Source of the DNA: Mangifera indica
Lineage: Eukaryota > Streptophyta > Magnoliopsida > Sapindales > Anacardiaceae
Length of the DNA stretch: 64,000 nucleotides
Reading direction: 5' to 3'
NCBI RefSeq assembly: GCF_011075055.1
Contig: NC_058145.1
Span: forward strand, 8,093,228 to 8,157,227
Part shown: positions 23,112-35,800 of the stretch, in pieces
Layout: each line of letters starts with the position of its first letter
Position numbering within the stretch: position 1 is the first letter of the stretch
Translations under genes and position numbers: made by a program
The notes under the pieces: generated by a model
What the model saw: only the letters and a program-made list of their open reading frames with translations
Databases searched by the model: none
Told to the model about the DNA's origin: nothing

Positions 23112-25199
23112 TCTTAGTAAATTTGGAAACATTTACTTCTCTACATCTGTAAAATTCAATAAAACATAATTTCCTTTTAAAACTAACAAAGTGTTTGTTG
23201 AACTAATTTTTCCAATAATGAAATCTATATTTTTCCACTCTGAATTTTTTCCTACAAAATGCTTTAAATGGTCCTATAAACAACTTTGGTTTTCCAGTCA
23301 TTACAAACTCAATTATGAAGTTTCTCATAATGATCATAAGCCAAATTCTACCATTTATCAGTCTTTACACACCTTGGATCAAAACTATTCTAGTGACTCA
23401 TAATCTTCATATCACAAAACCATAACAATAGACTTATCTACTGCCTCAGAGCAACTACTTTCCACCATTCCAAAGTCTTCTATTCTCTTAATACCAACCT
23501 ACACACCTACACACATAGTATCAGCTTGCCACAAACAATTAAATCCTCAAATACTCATGACACACTTAAATTAGAGGTTGCAATTTCTATTAATCCAACT
23601 TACACAACTATAACATCTAAAAATATCTTAGTGTATCTTATGTCGATAAGAGCCAAGACAAGGCATCTTCTACCTACTAGAACTTTTTCCTTTGTGTTTG
23701 AATCTATTCCCAAGGAACATGCTTAAGTTTATAAAGCATTTAATCATCCTAGATGGTTTGTTGCCATGGAGGCAAAGTATGAAGCCCTAGTTAGGAATCA
23801 AACCTATAAGCTAGTTCCACCTATAACAACACAACATTTGGTAAGTCATAAATGAATTTACAAAAAAAAAATTGAATGTAGATGAGATTGTGTAGAAATT
23901 AAAGGCCAAATTGGTGGACAAAGGGTTCTTACAAATTGCTAGTGTTGATTATCTAGATACCTTCAGTCCAGTGGCAAAGACAATGACTATTAAGGTGATT
24001 CTTACTTTAGTGGTGACCTATCAGTGGGAAGTTCACCAAATAGACGTAAAAAATTCCTTTCTTAATAAGAAGCTATAGAAGAAAGTGTACATGAGTCGGC
24101 CTCAAGAGGTTTCTTGATAGTAACAAACCACAATATGCGTGTAGATTAAAGAAGGTTTTGTATGGCCTAAAACAGGCTTTTAGAGCCTGGTGTGATAAGT
24201 TGAAAAAAGCATTGCCTAACAAGGGATTTGTGAATAAAGTGTTAAATTCAAGTCTCTTTGTTTTAAGGACTCAACATGTGATTGTGTTTGTACTCATATA
24301 TGTAGATGGCATTCTTTTAACAAGGTCAAATTATGGTTATATACCATTATTAATTGTGGATCTCAATAATAATTTTTCTCTAAGGTACTTGGGAGAATTT
24401 AACTTCTTTTTAGGAAATGAGCTCACACAAAGATGAGTATGGGTTGCATTTATGTCAAGCCAAGTAAGTTGTTAAATTGCTAGTTAAAACTCAAATGATA
24501 GATGACAAGGTCTACAAGACTCTCATGGTTGTTGAGGTTAAATTGTATATGAGAGACAATTAGCCTTATAACAATCTTACCTTGTTTAGAAGTACTATTA
24601 GGGTATTACAATATTTGACCCTTACAAGGCTTGACTTATCATTTGTAGTGAATAAACTAAGCCAATATACTAAGGACATTACCTTAATGCAGTGGCAAGC
24701 ATGCAAAAGAGTGTTAAGGTACATTAAAGGGACTCAAAATTATCGATTGCTCATTAAACTTGCCTTTATTATAGAGGCTTGTGCAGATGAAGATTCGACA
24801 AGAAGTTTAGGTGACAAGAGATCCACAAATGGATACATTATATTTTCTTGCTCAAATTTAGTTCAATAGGGATTTAAGAAGCAAAAAATGGTGGCACTTT
24901 CCTTTACAAAGGTTGAGTAAGTTGTTAGTCAGATGGCTACTGAAATTCCCTAGTTAAAGAGCCTTCTACAGGAGATTAAGATACCTTGGTTCTCTACACC
25001 TGTAGTGTGGTGTGGCAATACTAGTGCAAGTCATTTAGCTTCAAATGCAATGTTTCATAGTAGAACTAAGCACATAGAAATTGATGTGCATTTTGTTAGA
25101 GAACAAGTTGCATCTAAAAGTTTAAAAGTTCAATATGTACCAACTCAGCATCAAATTGTTGATATTCTTACTAAACCTCTACCTATTGCAAGGTTCTAA
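23112..25199 (+). pseudogene. Broken reverse transcriptase and RNase H of the Copia element
   Basis: Positions 23940-24110 encode, in shifting frames, DYLDTFSPVAK and DVKNSFLNKKL, the Copia RT fingers/palm blocks. At 24158-24436 an open frame has MYGLKQAFRAW and IYVDGILL, where the catalytic YVDD is YVDG. The frame at 24582-24869 has the linker and the RNase H start (ADEDSTRSLGDKRSTNGY), and 25005-25199 ends with RTKHIEIDVHFVREQV and VDILTKPLP, the standard Copia C-terminus. Stops and frameshifts separate these parts. Confidence 0.9.
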
Positions 25200-26034
25200 G
25201 AGCTTAGGAAGAAATTGAGCATTCTAGGTTGGTCAGAAACTTTTCTAACTAATTTCACTTACACCAAAAGATAAACTGCAAAGTTCAAAAGCACAAACTA
25301 GAGTGACAAAATTAGAATGGCAGACTTCTCAAACAATGACGTGTCATATGGCTTAGGGAGGAGTAGACTTATGTGACTGATACTGAAGGAGTAGAACTAT
25401 GTAGAAGAGCTATAAGGGTGAAATGGAAAGTGTGCTAGTATATGTTGTCTCAAGTGTAAGCAGTGGAGTTGAGTTATTGAGTAGTGATATGAAGTATGGT
25501 TTTGTAGGTGCAATATGCTAATAATGGGGATTGATTCTCTTAGTTCATTCATCTTCTTCTTACTAGCTTTTTTTTTTTCCTGTTTATATTATCAGTTAAC
25601 TTGATTTAGTAAGTCTAAAAGCTAAGTGAACACTACTAACTCTAGAGCTGAGGAAGGGTTCTATCTGAAGGTTTATGTTGGCCATTTCATGAGTTTTAAG
25701 GAAGTAAAAATTAAGGGAAGATTTTGTTTCCTCTATGGTGTAGTGAGATCATTTGTGGGTATTTTTTTTTTTTTTTGTTAAGAAAGGATAGTTGTGATAT
25801 CAGTTGAGATGGTAAATTTGGTGTTATCTACAAGTTATTGACTAGTTTTCTCTAGAATGCACCTTGTTGACGTTTCTATTAAAGAAGAATAATAGTAGAA
25901 AGTATTGTCAGCTGAAATATTGTTGATGCTATTAGTGTATTATAAAGCATACTACTATTAATGCCCTTTGTAAAGTGCAATAGAAGGTGAGCAAGCCAAA
26001 TACTCTATGCCAGAGTGCTAGGCTTGAGGGAGGA

Positions 26035-26381
26035 TGTTGAGAGGAATGGTGAACTGATGCACTTTGTTAAATTGACAAAATGCACTGTTTCATTGTTAAA
26101 GATATTTTGGGACAAAAGTTAGTGCTTTGACTTCTCCAACCAATACACAACACTTCACTTCTTTTGCTCTTCAATTCAAACTAAATACACTAACTCTCTG
26201 ATTCACAGTGATCAAACGACAATCAAAGGTTAAGATGACAACTATAAGTTATTAGCTAGTGAAGTTTCTCATGTATAAATGTAATTATAAAAACTCAAAT
26301 CTTGTTAATGAAAATCTGAGGTATTCCAATTTAGATCCTGAGTATTCATAGTGAGTTCTTTTTGCAATTTTATTCTTTTCA
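26035..26381 (+). repeat. 3' LTR of the Copia element
   Basis: 347 bp, starts TGTTGAGAGGAATGG right after the purine tract and ends CTTTTCA. It has the same landmark blocks as the 5' LTR, with scattered substitutions and a deletion. Confidence 0.85.
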
Positions 26382-26505
26382 ATTCTTATCAATTTTTATC
26401 AAACACAAGCATAGTAATAATTTATATCCAATAATCTTTTAAGTAATTTATTTTCATGTTAATATTTCATTTGGTAACAAAAAATTACCCAAACCAAATG
26501 CACCC

Positions 26506-26843
26506 TAAATTTTGTATAAATGTAGATTCCAAAATATACTTAAATTTTCTGTACTTGCATTTAACATAATTAAATTACTCTAGTCTGTGGAAGAAAGATG
26601 AGCTGCAGCCTGCAAATTGATTGCAGCTTCAATGCAAAGCCACTAAATCAAATAACTAAATAAGGACCTGGATCCAAACACAAAGCCAATTGCTTCCTTG
26701 ACATAATAATTCCGAAAATTGAAAACTTGTAAATTTTATATTAAAGCAAATGATAAATGCAACGGATACAGTAAGACTGATGCAAATTTGGAAAAGAAAT
26801 GTAGCTATATTTTACAATATACAAAAACAGACAAAGTTCATAA
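26506..26843 (-). other. 3' flank / probable 3' UTR of the K+ channel gene
   Basis: Unique AT-rich DNA between the MITE end and the channel stop codon. It probably contains the 3' UTR of the minus-strand gene. I cannot fix a poly(A) site. Confidence 0.4.
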
Positions 26844-29800
26844 CTAATCTGTTTCATGAACTAAGTACAGCTTTTGACAATCAGTTATCATGTCTACATC
26901 AATAATTTTACCTGCATCTTCTGATAATACACAACAATCACTAGGAAAACCTAGCTGTTCTGCTGCGGATTTTACAAGCTCTTCAATGGTATGCGGAATC
27001 CATAACATAATTCCATGTCTTGTATGCACACTAGTATCCCATGGGTGGAAAGGGTACACAGTGCATTTCCTTGGCAGTTTTTTATCTGCAGTAGTGAAAA
27101 GAGATTCTATTATAAGCTTCAGAAGTCGCAAGATCAGGGCCACAACTAAAACTACCGAAACTAGCAATGTCTTTTATAATCTTACAATAAAAACTTGCAA
27201 CACTTGTGCATGGCAGATTATTAAATTCCTTTCCTTAATACTCAAAATCTCTTATGAATTACCTAAGTTAGAAATTACGCCTACTTACTGTCAGATGTTA
27301 AAACTCTGATGGTCAAAAATTCGTTAATACTCTAAATAGCAAACTAAAGGAGTTCGAACTCCTATTTAGGGGTATAATCAAGTCAAGTCAAGTCAAACTA
27401 CGTATTGACTGACTTGAGCTTCACTTGTCTATTTTAGGAGGAGCTTGAGCTCTCACCTAAGTTAGAAATTACGCCAACTTACTGTCAGATGTTAAAACTC
27501 TGATGGTCAAAAATTCGTTAATACTCTAAATAACGAACTAAAGGAGTTCGAACTCCTATTTAAGAGTGTAATCAAGTCAAGTCAAACTATGTATTGACTG
27601 ACTTGAGTTTCACTTGTCTATTTTAGGAGGAGCTTGAGCTCTCTAAGTTGGTGAGATCTCGCTCGACCTTGATACAAGTTTCGTTGAGTCCTGCTCAGTT
27701 CAAGTTTGACTCACAAAATTACATTTTAACCTTCCATTTTTTTAATTATTAAATTTTAACCCTACAACTTATATATTATTTCATTACCCTCTATATTTAA
27801 AGTACAAAAATAAAATTTTAAGGGTATATATATAAGATTTAAAACTAACTAAAACTTATTTATATTTTACTCTCAATGAGTTGTAAACTCGTGAGCTCAC
27901 CAAACCGATTATCCTTAAGCTTGAGCTCGTCTCAAAAGTCAAACTTGAGCAACTTAAACTCGAGCTCACCTCAAATGCCAAACTTGAGCAACTTAAACTC
28001 GAGCTCACCTCAATATTAGTCAAGTTGAGTTCAACTTAGCTTACACCCACACTCCTTACCTCTTGGTCAAACGACATGTTGTAACCACTCAACCCAAACA
28101 CAAGGATTTTTCGCGTATCATTATATGCCCAAAAACTATCAAAATGAACTCTTAATTGATTGGTAGGAAATGTAACTATGATGGTCCATCAGAAATAAAA
28201 TTAAAAGGTGAAATTAAAAAGAAGTGACACAGAAAAGAAGAAAGAAATGAAGAGCAGTGAAGGCACCGAAGGGCGAGTAGAAAGGTTAGGAAATCAAAGA
28301 GAACAGGAAGGAAATCTTAATTCTATTCTTTTAATATCAATCAAATATGTTTCTAAACTACAAGGAAGCCAAATCAAACACACACACACACAAAAGAAAA
28401 AAAAATCTACCTTAAGTAATCCTATCAACCTTACACAGAAAATCAAAAACTACTTGACTAAGTGAAACTAAAAATCCCTAAACTAAAATATTTTCCTGAA
28501 TATTCCATAATTCTGCATCTGGAAGATTTTAACCAGCGTAAAGGGTGTAGGCCTATATGAGGCCCTATTCAGACACAAATATGCAACATTATACAAAGAA
28601 GCATAGTAGAGATTGCATATCACCCAAAAATAAAAGAAGAAATATTACTATATCCCTGACTTTGTTGAATTTTGAATTATTCCCCTAGATTCTATGTATT
28701 GGCTAATATCCACAATATCACTTTATTTAATGAGGGTTTGAACAAAAATTTTTTCTACTCTTAAAAAAACAAATATTCTCCTGTTCCAAACACAGGTGCA
28801 AACTCAGTAAAAACATCCTAACCATTATTGAGTAGATACAAGTTTGCTTGACAAAGTCAAGAGAAGGAAGAGGACATTGCTATTAAAATTTCCTGACAGT
28901 CATGTGCAGAAACTTCCTCCTTTGCTTGATTTGGCAAGATGTAATTAGTAAACCAACATTGCACATTGAAGTGAAGTTTAAGAATGTGCTATGATGCACT
29001 GCAAACCTTCGTTATCATTTTATATTTAAATATTTCTATACACAAATATGTTGAAAAGCAAACAGTTTGGCAAGGATTTCCACTGAGATCTTATATGTAA
29101 TTCAAAGTTCAAATTGCCGTAATAGAAATGTTTAATAGAGGTTTGGATGCTATACCTAGCATGAATTCAGAGCAATGAGGAAATTCTGACAACTGAGAGA
29201 ATTTTGCTTCTTCCAGCAGCTTGATCAAATTCTTGTTTCCACACCTCTGACCTTCATCAAGAGGGGTGCTCCCCCATCTGCAGAATTTAGATATCAGAAC
29301 AACATTGTCATTGGAATAATACAAGATATTAAATGTGCATGAAAGTGTTTATTTTTTCAGTTGTTAAAGTTGTATAAGATACAAATCTCTCTCTCTCTCT
29401 CTCCTCCCACCACATAAGAGTATATATAAACACTGAGATGTCATGTCAAATAATATATAACAAATCCAAAAAAAATTGAAAATATGGGGGTGGTAGACTG
29501 AATTGTGGAATTTAGATGATCCAAAATAAAAAACCTTTCTGAAATCCAGTGCTCATGAAATAGATATATTCATGTTTCAGAAGCACTCAGATTCTCTCAA
29601 AGTTCTGGCATCTATGTTAGAAATCGAAGTTCAAATTTTCTTTTAAATTTTATGTCAATAGAATCTGCCAGGAGGCTCATATAGAGTTCCATATAAAGGA
29701 TTCATGCATTTCCAGCTAGGCATAGAGATTAACTCACATAACCTCAGCAGTAACCTAAAGAAAATGAATGTATCCACATAAAGCAATCAAGAAGAATAAT

Positions 29801-32800
29801 TCTACTGCACCTGTCCCTTGTAAAAACACTAGCCCCAGCCTCTAAAAGCAACTTTACCATCAGATATAGTCCCTCTGAGGCAGCTACATGAAGTGGGGTT
29901 CTGTGGTCATAATCTTTGGAATTTGGATCAACACCATAGGATAAAACTCTTTTAAGGAAGTCTGCATCCCCCCTAACAACAGCTTTACAGAGAAAAATAC
30001 CAGCATCATCTACACTCAAGGAGGCCCCTTCATTAGCAAGCAATGAAGAAACTCGATCATGTCCATTTTTTAAAGCTTCTAGTAAGGGGGTGTTGCCAAA
30101 TTTATCTATAAAAAAATTGAATTATTGACACAGGTTAATAGAACTCACATAGACTCACTTGGGAAGAAATTATTACAAACAAAATTACCTTTTATGTTAA
30201 TGTCTACTCCTCCTTGTATAAGGAAAATGGTAATATCTTCATATCCTCTTGATGCTGCAAGATGCTGTTGTGAGATAACAAAATAAATCATCATAGACTG
30301 AAAATTTCAGCTACAAACCTTACAATGAAAGTGGCATCAATGATCAGACATGTTTCAACAGTAAATAACATAACATGAAGAAGCAACCTATGAAGCTCAA
30401 AATATATGCAACTACAATAAATGCCGTTAAAACTCCCCCCATTGCCCTTGCTTGCTCTTTTGCATGTGAATGAGATTAGTGAAAAAAACCTAATCTAATC
30501 GGAAAATTGTTCGAGTGTTATGTAACATAAACTTTATTCTTCAATCAAAAGAATGGCATCATTGCCTGAACAATATTTTTTAGGCTGATCTGTTCTGCTC
30601 TGTGCTTGATAGGATTTTTCAATATTGAAGAACATTCCACAAGTGGCTTGTTGTGAACCTTTACCATGTTACTAACCCTTTGAAGAAAGAATTGAACTTT
30701 ACACGATAGGCTAAGTCCTTTGTATCAGAAAAGCCCTTGAATTTAGATATCAATGTTTAATTCTCTTTAGCACAAGCAAAACCGCATAAAGTTTTTCATT
30801 GATGTTGTCAAACCACAGATAATGGATGATATTTGTTTTGATTGGGTTCAGTATTTACAACCACAAAATCAGTAGCCTTCCCTTACAATATCGCCACTAC
30901 AAGCAAGAAAAACACAAAATAACCCATTGGCTTTCAAGAGACCAACTCTCTCCTTCAATCAGCCAAAGGCTGCCCAAACAAAACTCAATTTCTTCTCTCT
31001 TCTCTCCATCTCCAATCTCTCTTTTATGCTTTTTCTTTTCATAATTTCCCATAACTGCCTATGCTTCCATAACTACCCTTCTGTGTGACCTATTCTCCTG
31101 TCTGTCACCTAAATCCTCAACTCTAACAAAATTATATACATGGTGAAACAGATATGTTTTTTTCTAATAGAAGTTTAAAGTAAACACTTCGTCTTCCATT
31201 TATTTTGTTTCCATTGAGTACAACTACTTTCTCCTATTATAAGTAGTTAAGACAAGGACATGTAAACACACAATGGAAGCCAGAGAGCAAAACCAAATAT
31301 TACAGTACTAAATGAAGTAAAACTGAATCATAAATTAATGAGCGGCAAGTGAAAAATCTATTGAATTTTTTTGTTCTGACCTTCCGGAAGTTTTGAGAAA
31401 TTACAAGTACACCCATGGATTTACAAAATACACGTAGATCTATCAAAAAAATTTAAATTTGAACAATAAAAAAAAGTTAAAAATTTAGCAAATGCAACCA
31501 GCACCAAACAGGCCAGTATATTTGGTAAACACACTTCAGGTGCAGAAGTAAATAAGAGTGCAAATCTGAAAATTTCGAAAGCAAATACATACCAAAGGTG
31601 ACCTCCCATCATAATCTGTCTTGTTGGGATCTGCTCCAGCACGAATAAAACCTTTTAGCTGATACAGATCTCCATGATAAGCTGCACTATTCACCCTCAA
31701 TGCAAGTTCTGCTTCATGCTTGGCAATGTGAAATGTGATGTCTGACTCCAGTTGTTTAATACGGATATTGGAATCCTTACCCTGCAAGTTTATATGAAAA
31801 CCATAGTATAGAAAATGACATACACTAATTGAAGTATATTTATATGTTCACTTATAAGCATTACAACCACAAATAAAAGTAACCTTATCAGGAGAAAAAC
31901 ACATTTCAACATAGCCATATTACCTCTAAGAGGTTGGTCAATATTTTCCTTCCATCATAGAAATATATCTCAAGGATATTGGCAAAAGACTGTTTATCGA
32001 TTCGCAGAACCCTACATAGTTCACAAACCCGAACAGTGTAAGGCTGAGAAATGTTGCAAAGAATAGAAATCTCTCCAAATGAGCTATTTGGTTCTAAATA
32101 TGAAACAGTAGCTTCCATCCCATCTTCTCCAACACCAACCTCCTCCTGCAGAAAGATAGTTTTCCCAGAGTTCAATAAATTTCTTGTAAGAATTGTGGGA
32201 TCTGCATATTAAAGAAGCTGCTAAAAGAATCAATCACAATAAACATATAGTTTTAAACAAAGAAAATGCTAATGGACGTTGTTTGTGTTCATAGTGCATA
32301 ACAATATTTTGGAGTGCTTACCACATAACAGACAGATTTAAGAATTAATTTTGCTTCTAACTTTATAGTAATTTGACCAAGATAGTATGATAATATTGGT
32401 CCACATAATAGATCTGAATTATATATGAACAAGATTCTGGACCTGAATAGAGTTCCTGTAGATTTCTTTTCCTCTTCTTTTCTTTTTTTTTTTTTTTGGG
32501 CTCTATTTTCTTTGTTCTCATATAGAGTGTTTTTTCTATGATACAAAGATTTATGCTCTGGTCTATATGTCTGATCATTGTTTATGTCAAGAAAGATAGC
32601 ATGAATTAGTGCAATTTTTTATTACTGTATGATTAGTATAAATTTTTCCAGGATATTCTTAGGGTAGGTGGGCATATGAGGTCTAACCACTCCAAAGTGC
32701 CCAAATATGTGTCATGACCACTTTAACAAAAGTCAATGGATAAATATTAAAACAGAGGATGAACGGTTACACAGGAATTTTTCAAAAAGTAAATATATAT

Positions 32801-35800
32801 ATATATATATATATATTGGAAGCAAATGCCCATCAAGGTGAAAATCCAGAAAAACAAGCCAAGCTTTTGATATAATCAACTAAATTATTGACAGTGGTGA
32901 TAAAATGGACATAATATATTACCAGAACACCATGACAGACAAAGTAAAGTTGATCTACCACATTTCCCTGCTCCAGCACCACTTCTCCAGGGAGAAAAAA
33001 TTCCTCATGGAGTCTTATGACCTACAAGACAAAAAGAATAAGATTTATTTAACTTGTAATCCCTTCTTTTCAATTTTGTGTATTAGTGAAAAAAGCAATA
33101 TTTATAACAAAAAGGAGGTTAAAATTGACAGTAGTAACACTATAGAGCCACCCTCTCGAGCGCATGACATCATTTCACTAAATCCAAAATCACAGGCCAT
33201 GAGGGTTGAAGTAACCTTTCCGAAAATTCATGCCAGAGCCAAATATTAGCATCAGTGTCCTTGCTATACAAAAATCAATGCATTTGGTAAAGATGTCAAA
33301 TCTTTACATAACAACACAAGACATATTTCATGGTCCATTAATTTAAATCCTTGTTCAATTCAGTAGAGGAATAACGTGCCAAGTCATGTCAAATCCACCT
33401 GTTCCTAGTACATCAGCATCTAACACTGTACAAACCAAATTAAATGTTGAAAAGAAGTACAAATAACCTGATACTACATGGATATCTTCCAGTGGAATGA
33501 ACTTTGCAAGTCAAAACCAAGGAATGAACTTTATACGCAGAAAACAATATGCAATTTTAGGGGCTTTACTTTCTATTCAGTTTAATTATCATCAATTACA
33601 AAATGTTAAAGAAAGTGACTTACAATCTGATTGATAAATTCTGAAGAGCACCCTTTAAAAAGATAAACCTTTTCAATGTACGGCAAATATAGAGTCTGGG
33701 ATATCTGACAAAGGAAGAGGTAAATTAATTCAGTATGATAACCCCCATACTGTTAGGTGCAATACAAACTATGTTTGTTAAGCAATTAGCATTTATGACA
33801 GTCAACAACAATAAAGTCATATCATAGCATAAATATATTCTCAAAAATAAAATTAAATTTAAAAAATGACATGAAAATATGATTGAAAAGTTTGATCAAC
33901 AAACTCACCTAAATTTTTAAGAAAAAAGTAATGAAGTTGAAAAGGTAAACCCTTTGCCACTCAAACCCCCAAAAATTCAAAAGAAAAAATACCATTATGC
34001 TTTTTCGAGTACCAGTGCAAATGTGGGTTTTTTTTTTTTTTAAAGGAAAATATTATTTTGTTGTGTTAGGACTAAGTCAGCCAATGCATGTCACAGAATG
34101 GTGGCACAACGCAAAAGCAAGGTAGGAAAACAAGGCAGAACCACTTGGGAAAGGTAAGATTGATACTGAATTATTCGAGCTACTTTAGCTTATTGAGGAG
34201 AGATGTTATCATGCAAAGAGTACAGGGAAAAGGAAGAGGAATTCATGTGTACCAAAGAAAGGGAATTAGAGGTAGCAAGCACATGATGAGGTGCTTAAAA
34301 TACGTTACTTAAATTTTGAGGTGTTTTTTTTTTTTGGGTTATCCTTTTGTATGTGAAAGAAAAATATCCAATTTCCCTACCTTGAGAATAAAGTGGATCT
34401 AAAAAATGGCGGGTAATGTTAGAACTAAGTTGGCAAATACATACCATGGAGATGGAATGGTAGCACAACACAAAAGCAAGGCAAGACAACATGAGAAAGG
34501 GAAGGCACGTAGCAGATGCAATCTTAGGCAGTTAGAAGATAAATGGAATAAAAAGGGAACTCTGGGCTAAGAAGAGAAAGGAATATTGTTATTGAGTTAT
34601 TTGGGTGGTTTTAGCTGATTGAGAAGAGTGTCTAGCCTTCTAAAATTAGACAAATTTAGGGAGAGATTTTAACCTCTCAAAAGTCAAAACTGGGAGTGTT
34701 TTAGATTTCAATCTTATTGTTCTTCGTAAACTCAACAACATTTAATATATTTTGTGTTAGGATTCCAAGTACAAGGTATGAGACTTAGATTCCATATTGG
34801 AAAGTATGAACAACTAGTGTGAGGTTTATATAGTCTTGGGCTCTCCTATCTCAATAGCTAGTTTTTTATGTATGGTTCTCCTGAGGTTCATATCATTTGG
34901 TATCAAAATCATCACCATGTCTCCCAGTTGCAATCGTGCGGCACAGTTGGTGATGCCAACATTGCAGTGTTTGCCCAAGGCTAGCAGGAAGCTAGTGCAC
35001 AGCCAACTAGAATGGACGCCAGGACTGTGGAGCATGGTGGTATTTTAGGATCTCACATTAGAAAATATAGACAACTAGTGTAGGATTTATATGGCCTTCG
35101 ACTCTCCTATCTCAATAGCTACCTTTTGAGATATGGTTCTCCTAAGATTTATATCATATTGCAACTCTTTTCCTCATTTTTTGTCAATTACTTGATTTCC
35201 ATTGGTTGAGGAATTAAATTATTGTTGAGTTACCTAACAAGTTTCCATTGGCAGTTCTTTTAGAGGGAACACAAACCTTCATTCCTATTGGAATCCCCTT
35301 TAAGAGGATTAGATTGGAAGTAATATTGTTTCCCACAAATCTAGCTAATAAAGAAGTGGTAGCATAGTTATAGATTATGCAGGGAGCTAAAATAATTATT
35401 CTCTACACCAGCTGACAAAGAAATTTAAATATATCAAGAGAAGATTGTTGCCCACATCTTAGAGTTTGCAGGAAGTGACAGATGTTGGTCAGTCCAATCA
35501 TTGGATGAGGCTGGATTTTAGAAAAACTGTGAGTTTTAAGATGTTTTGGGCTCTTTGTAATGTGCTCACTTCATTTTGACATTCATGATCATATTCTATG
35601 GACTTCAATTGGGTGAGAGAGAAGAAAATGAAGAAGTTTAGGCTCAACAGGTGCAATTATCTTGCTCCATATGAAAGCACTACATTTTCAGTACCATTTT
35701 CTTCTATCTAGGGTTTAATTTGCCTTCTTTCTATCAATTTATTTCTTCTCAAAAGAACTGAAAAAAGGAGAAAAGAAAATGAAAGTTAAGCAAACAACAT

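Larger units (their letters stand above)
17602..26381 (+). mobile_element. Degenerate Ty1/Copia LTR retrotransposon
   Basis: The 5' LTR (17602-17979) and 3' LTR (26035-26381) both begin TGTTGAGAGGAAT and end TTTCA/TTTTCA. They share blocks such as AAAGATATTTTGGGACAAAAG. A primer-binding site TGGTATCAGAGC follows the 5' LTR, and a purine tract GAGGGAGGA (26026-26034) precedes the 3' LTR. The TSD is ATTTT (17597-17601) and ATTCT (26382-26386). Inside, remnants occur in Copia order: gag with a zinc knuckle, integrase, reverse transcriptase, RNase H. All are broken by stops and frameshifts, and a 2436-bp solo LTR interrupts the integrase/RT boundary. The LTRs differ visibly, including an approx. 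30-bp length difference, so the insertion is old. It is not autonomous. Confidence 0.9.
17273..26505. mobile_element. Tourist-like MITE split by a Copia element
   Basis: The left piece (17273-17601) starts CAGGTTGTTTGGTTGATG after TAA. The right piece (26387-26505) ends ACCAAATGCACCC before TAA (26506-26508). The two pieces together are about 448 bp, close to the 481-bp relative at 10445-10925, and share its AT-rich body (for example AATAATCTTTTA and TTAGGACAAAAATA). The Copia element at 17602-26381 sits between them with a near-match 5-bp duplication. Confidence 0.7.

Noticed and set aside
32289..32578. Lysine-rich minus frames between exons 7 and 8 of the K+ channel
   Set aside because: Intronic and caused by a T/A homopolymer; exon 7 to exon 8 splicing preserves the known domain order.
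34826..35048. Frames of about 70 codons on both strands in intron 5, and similar ones at 36718-37034
   Set aside because: They fall in the two TRIM elements and have no protein similarity; similarity between the two loci is explained by the TRIM family.
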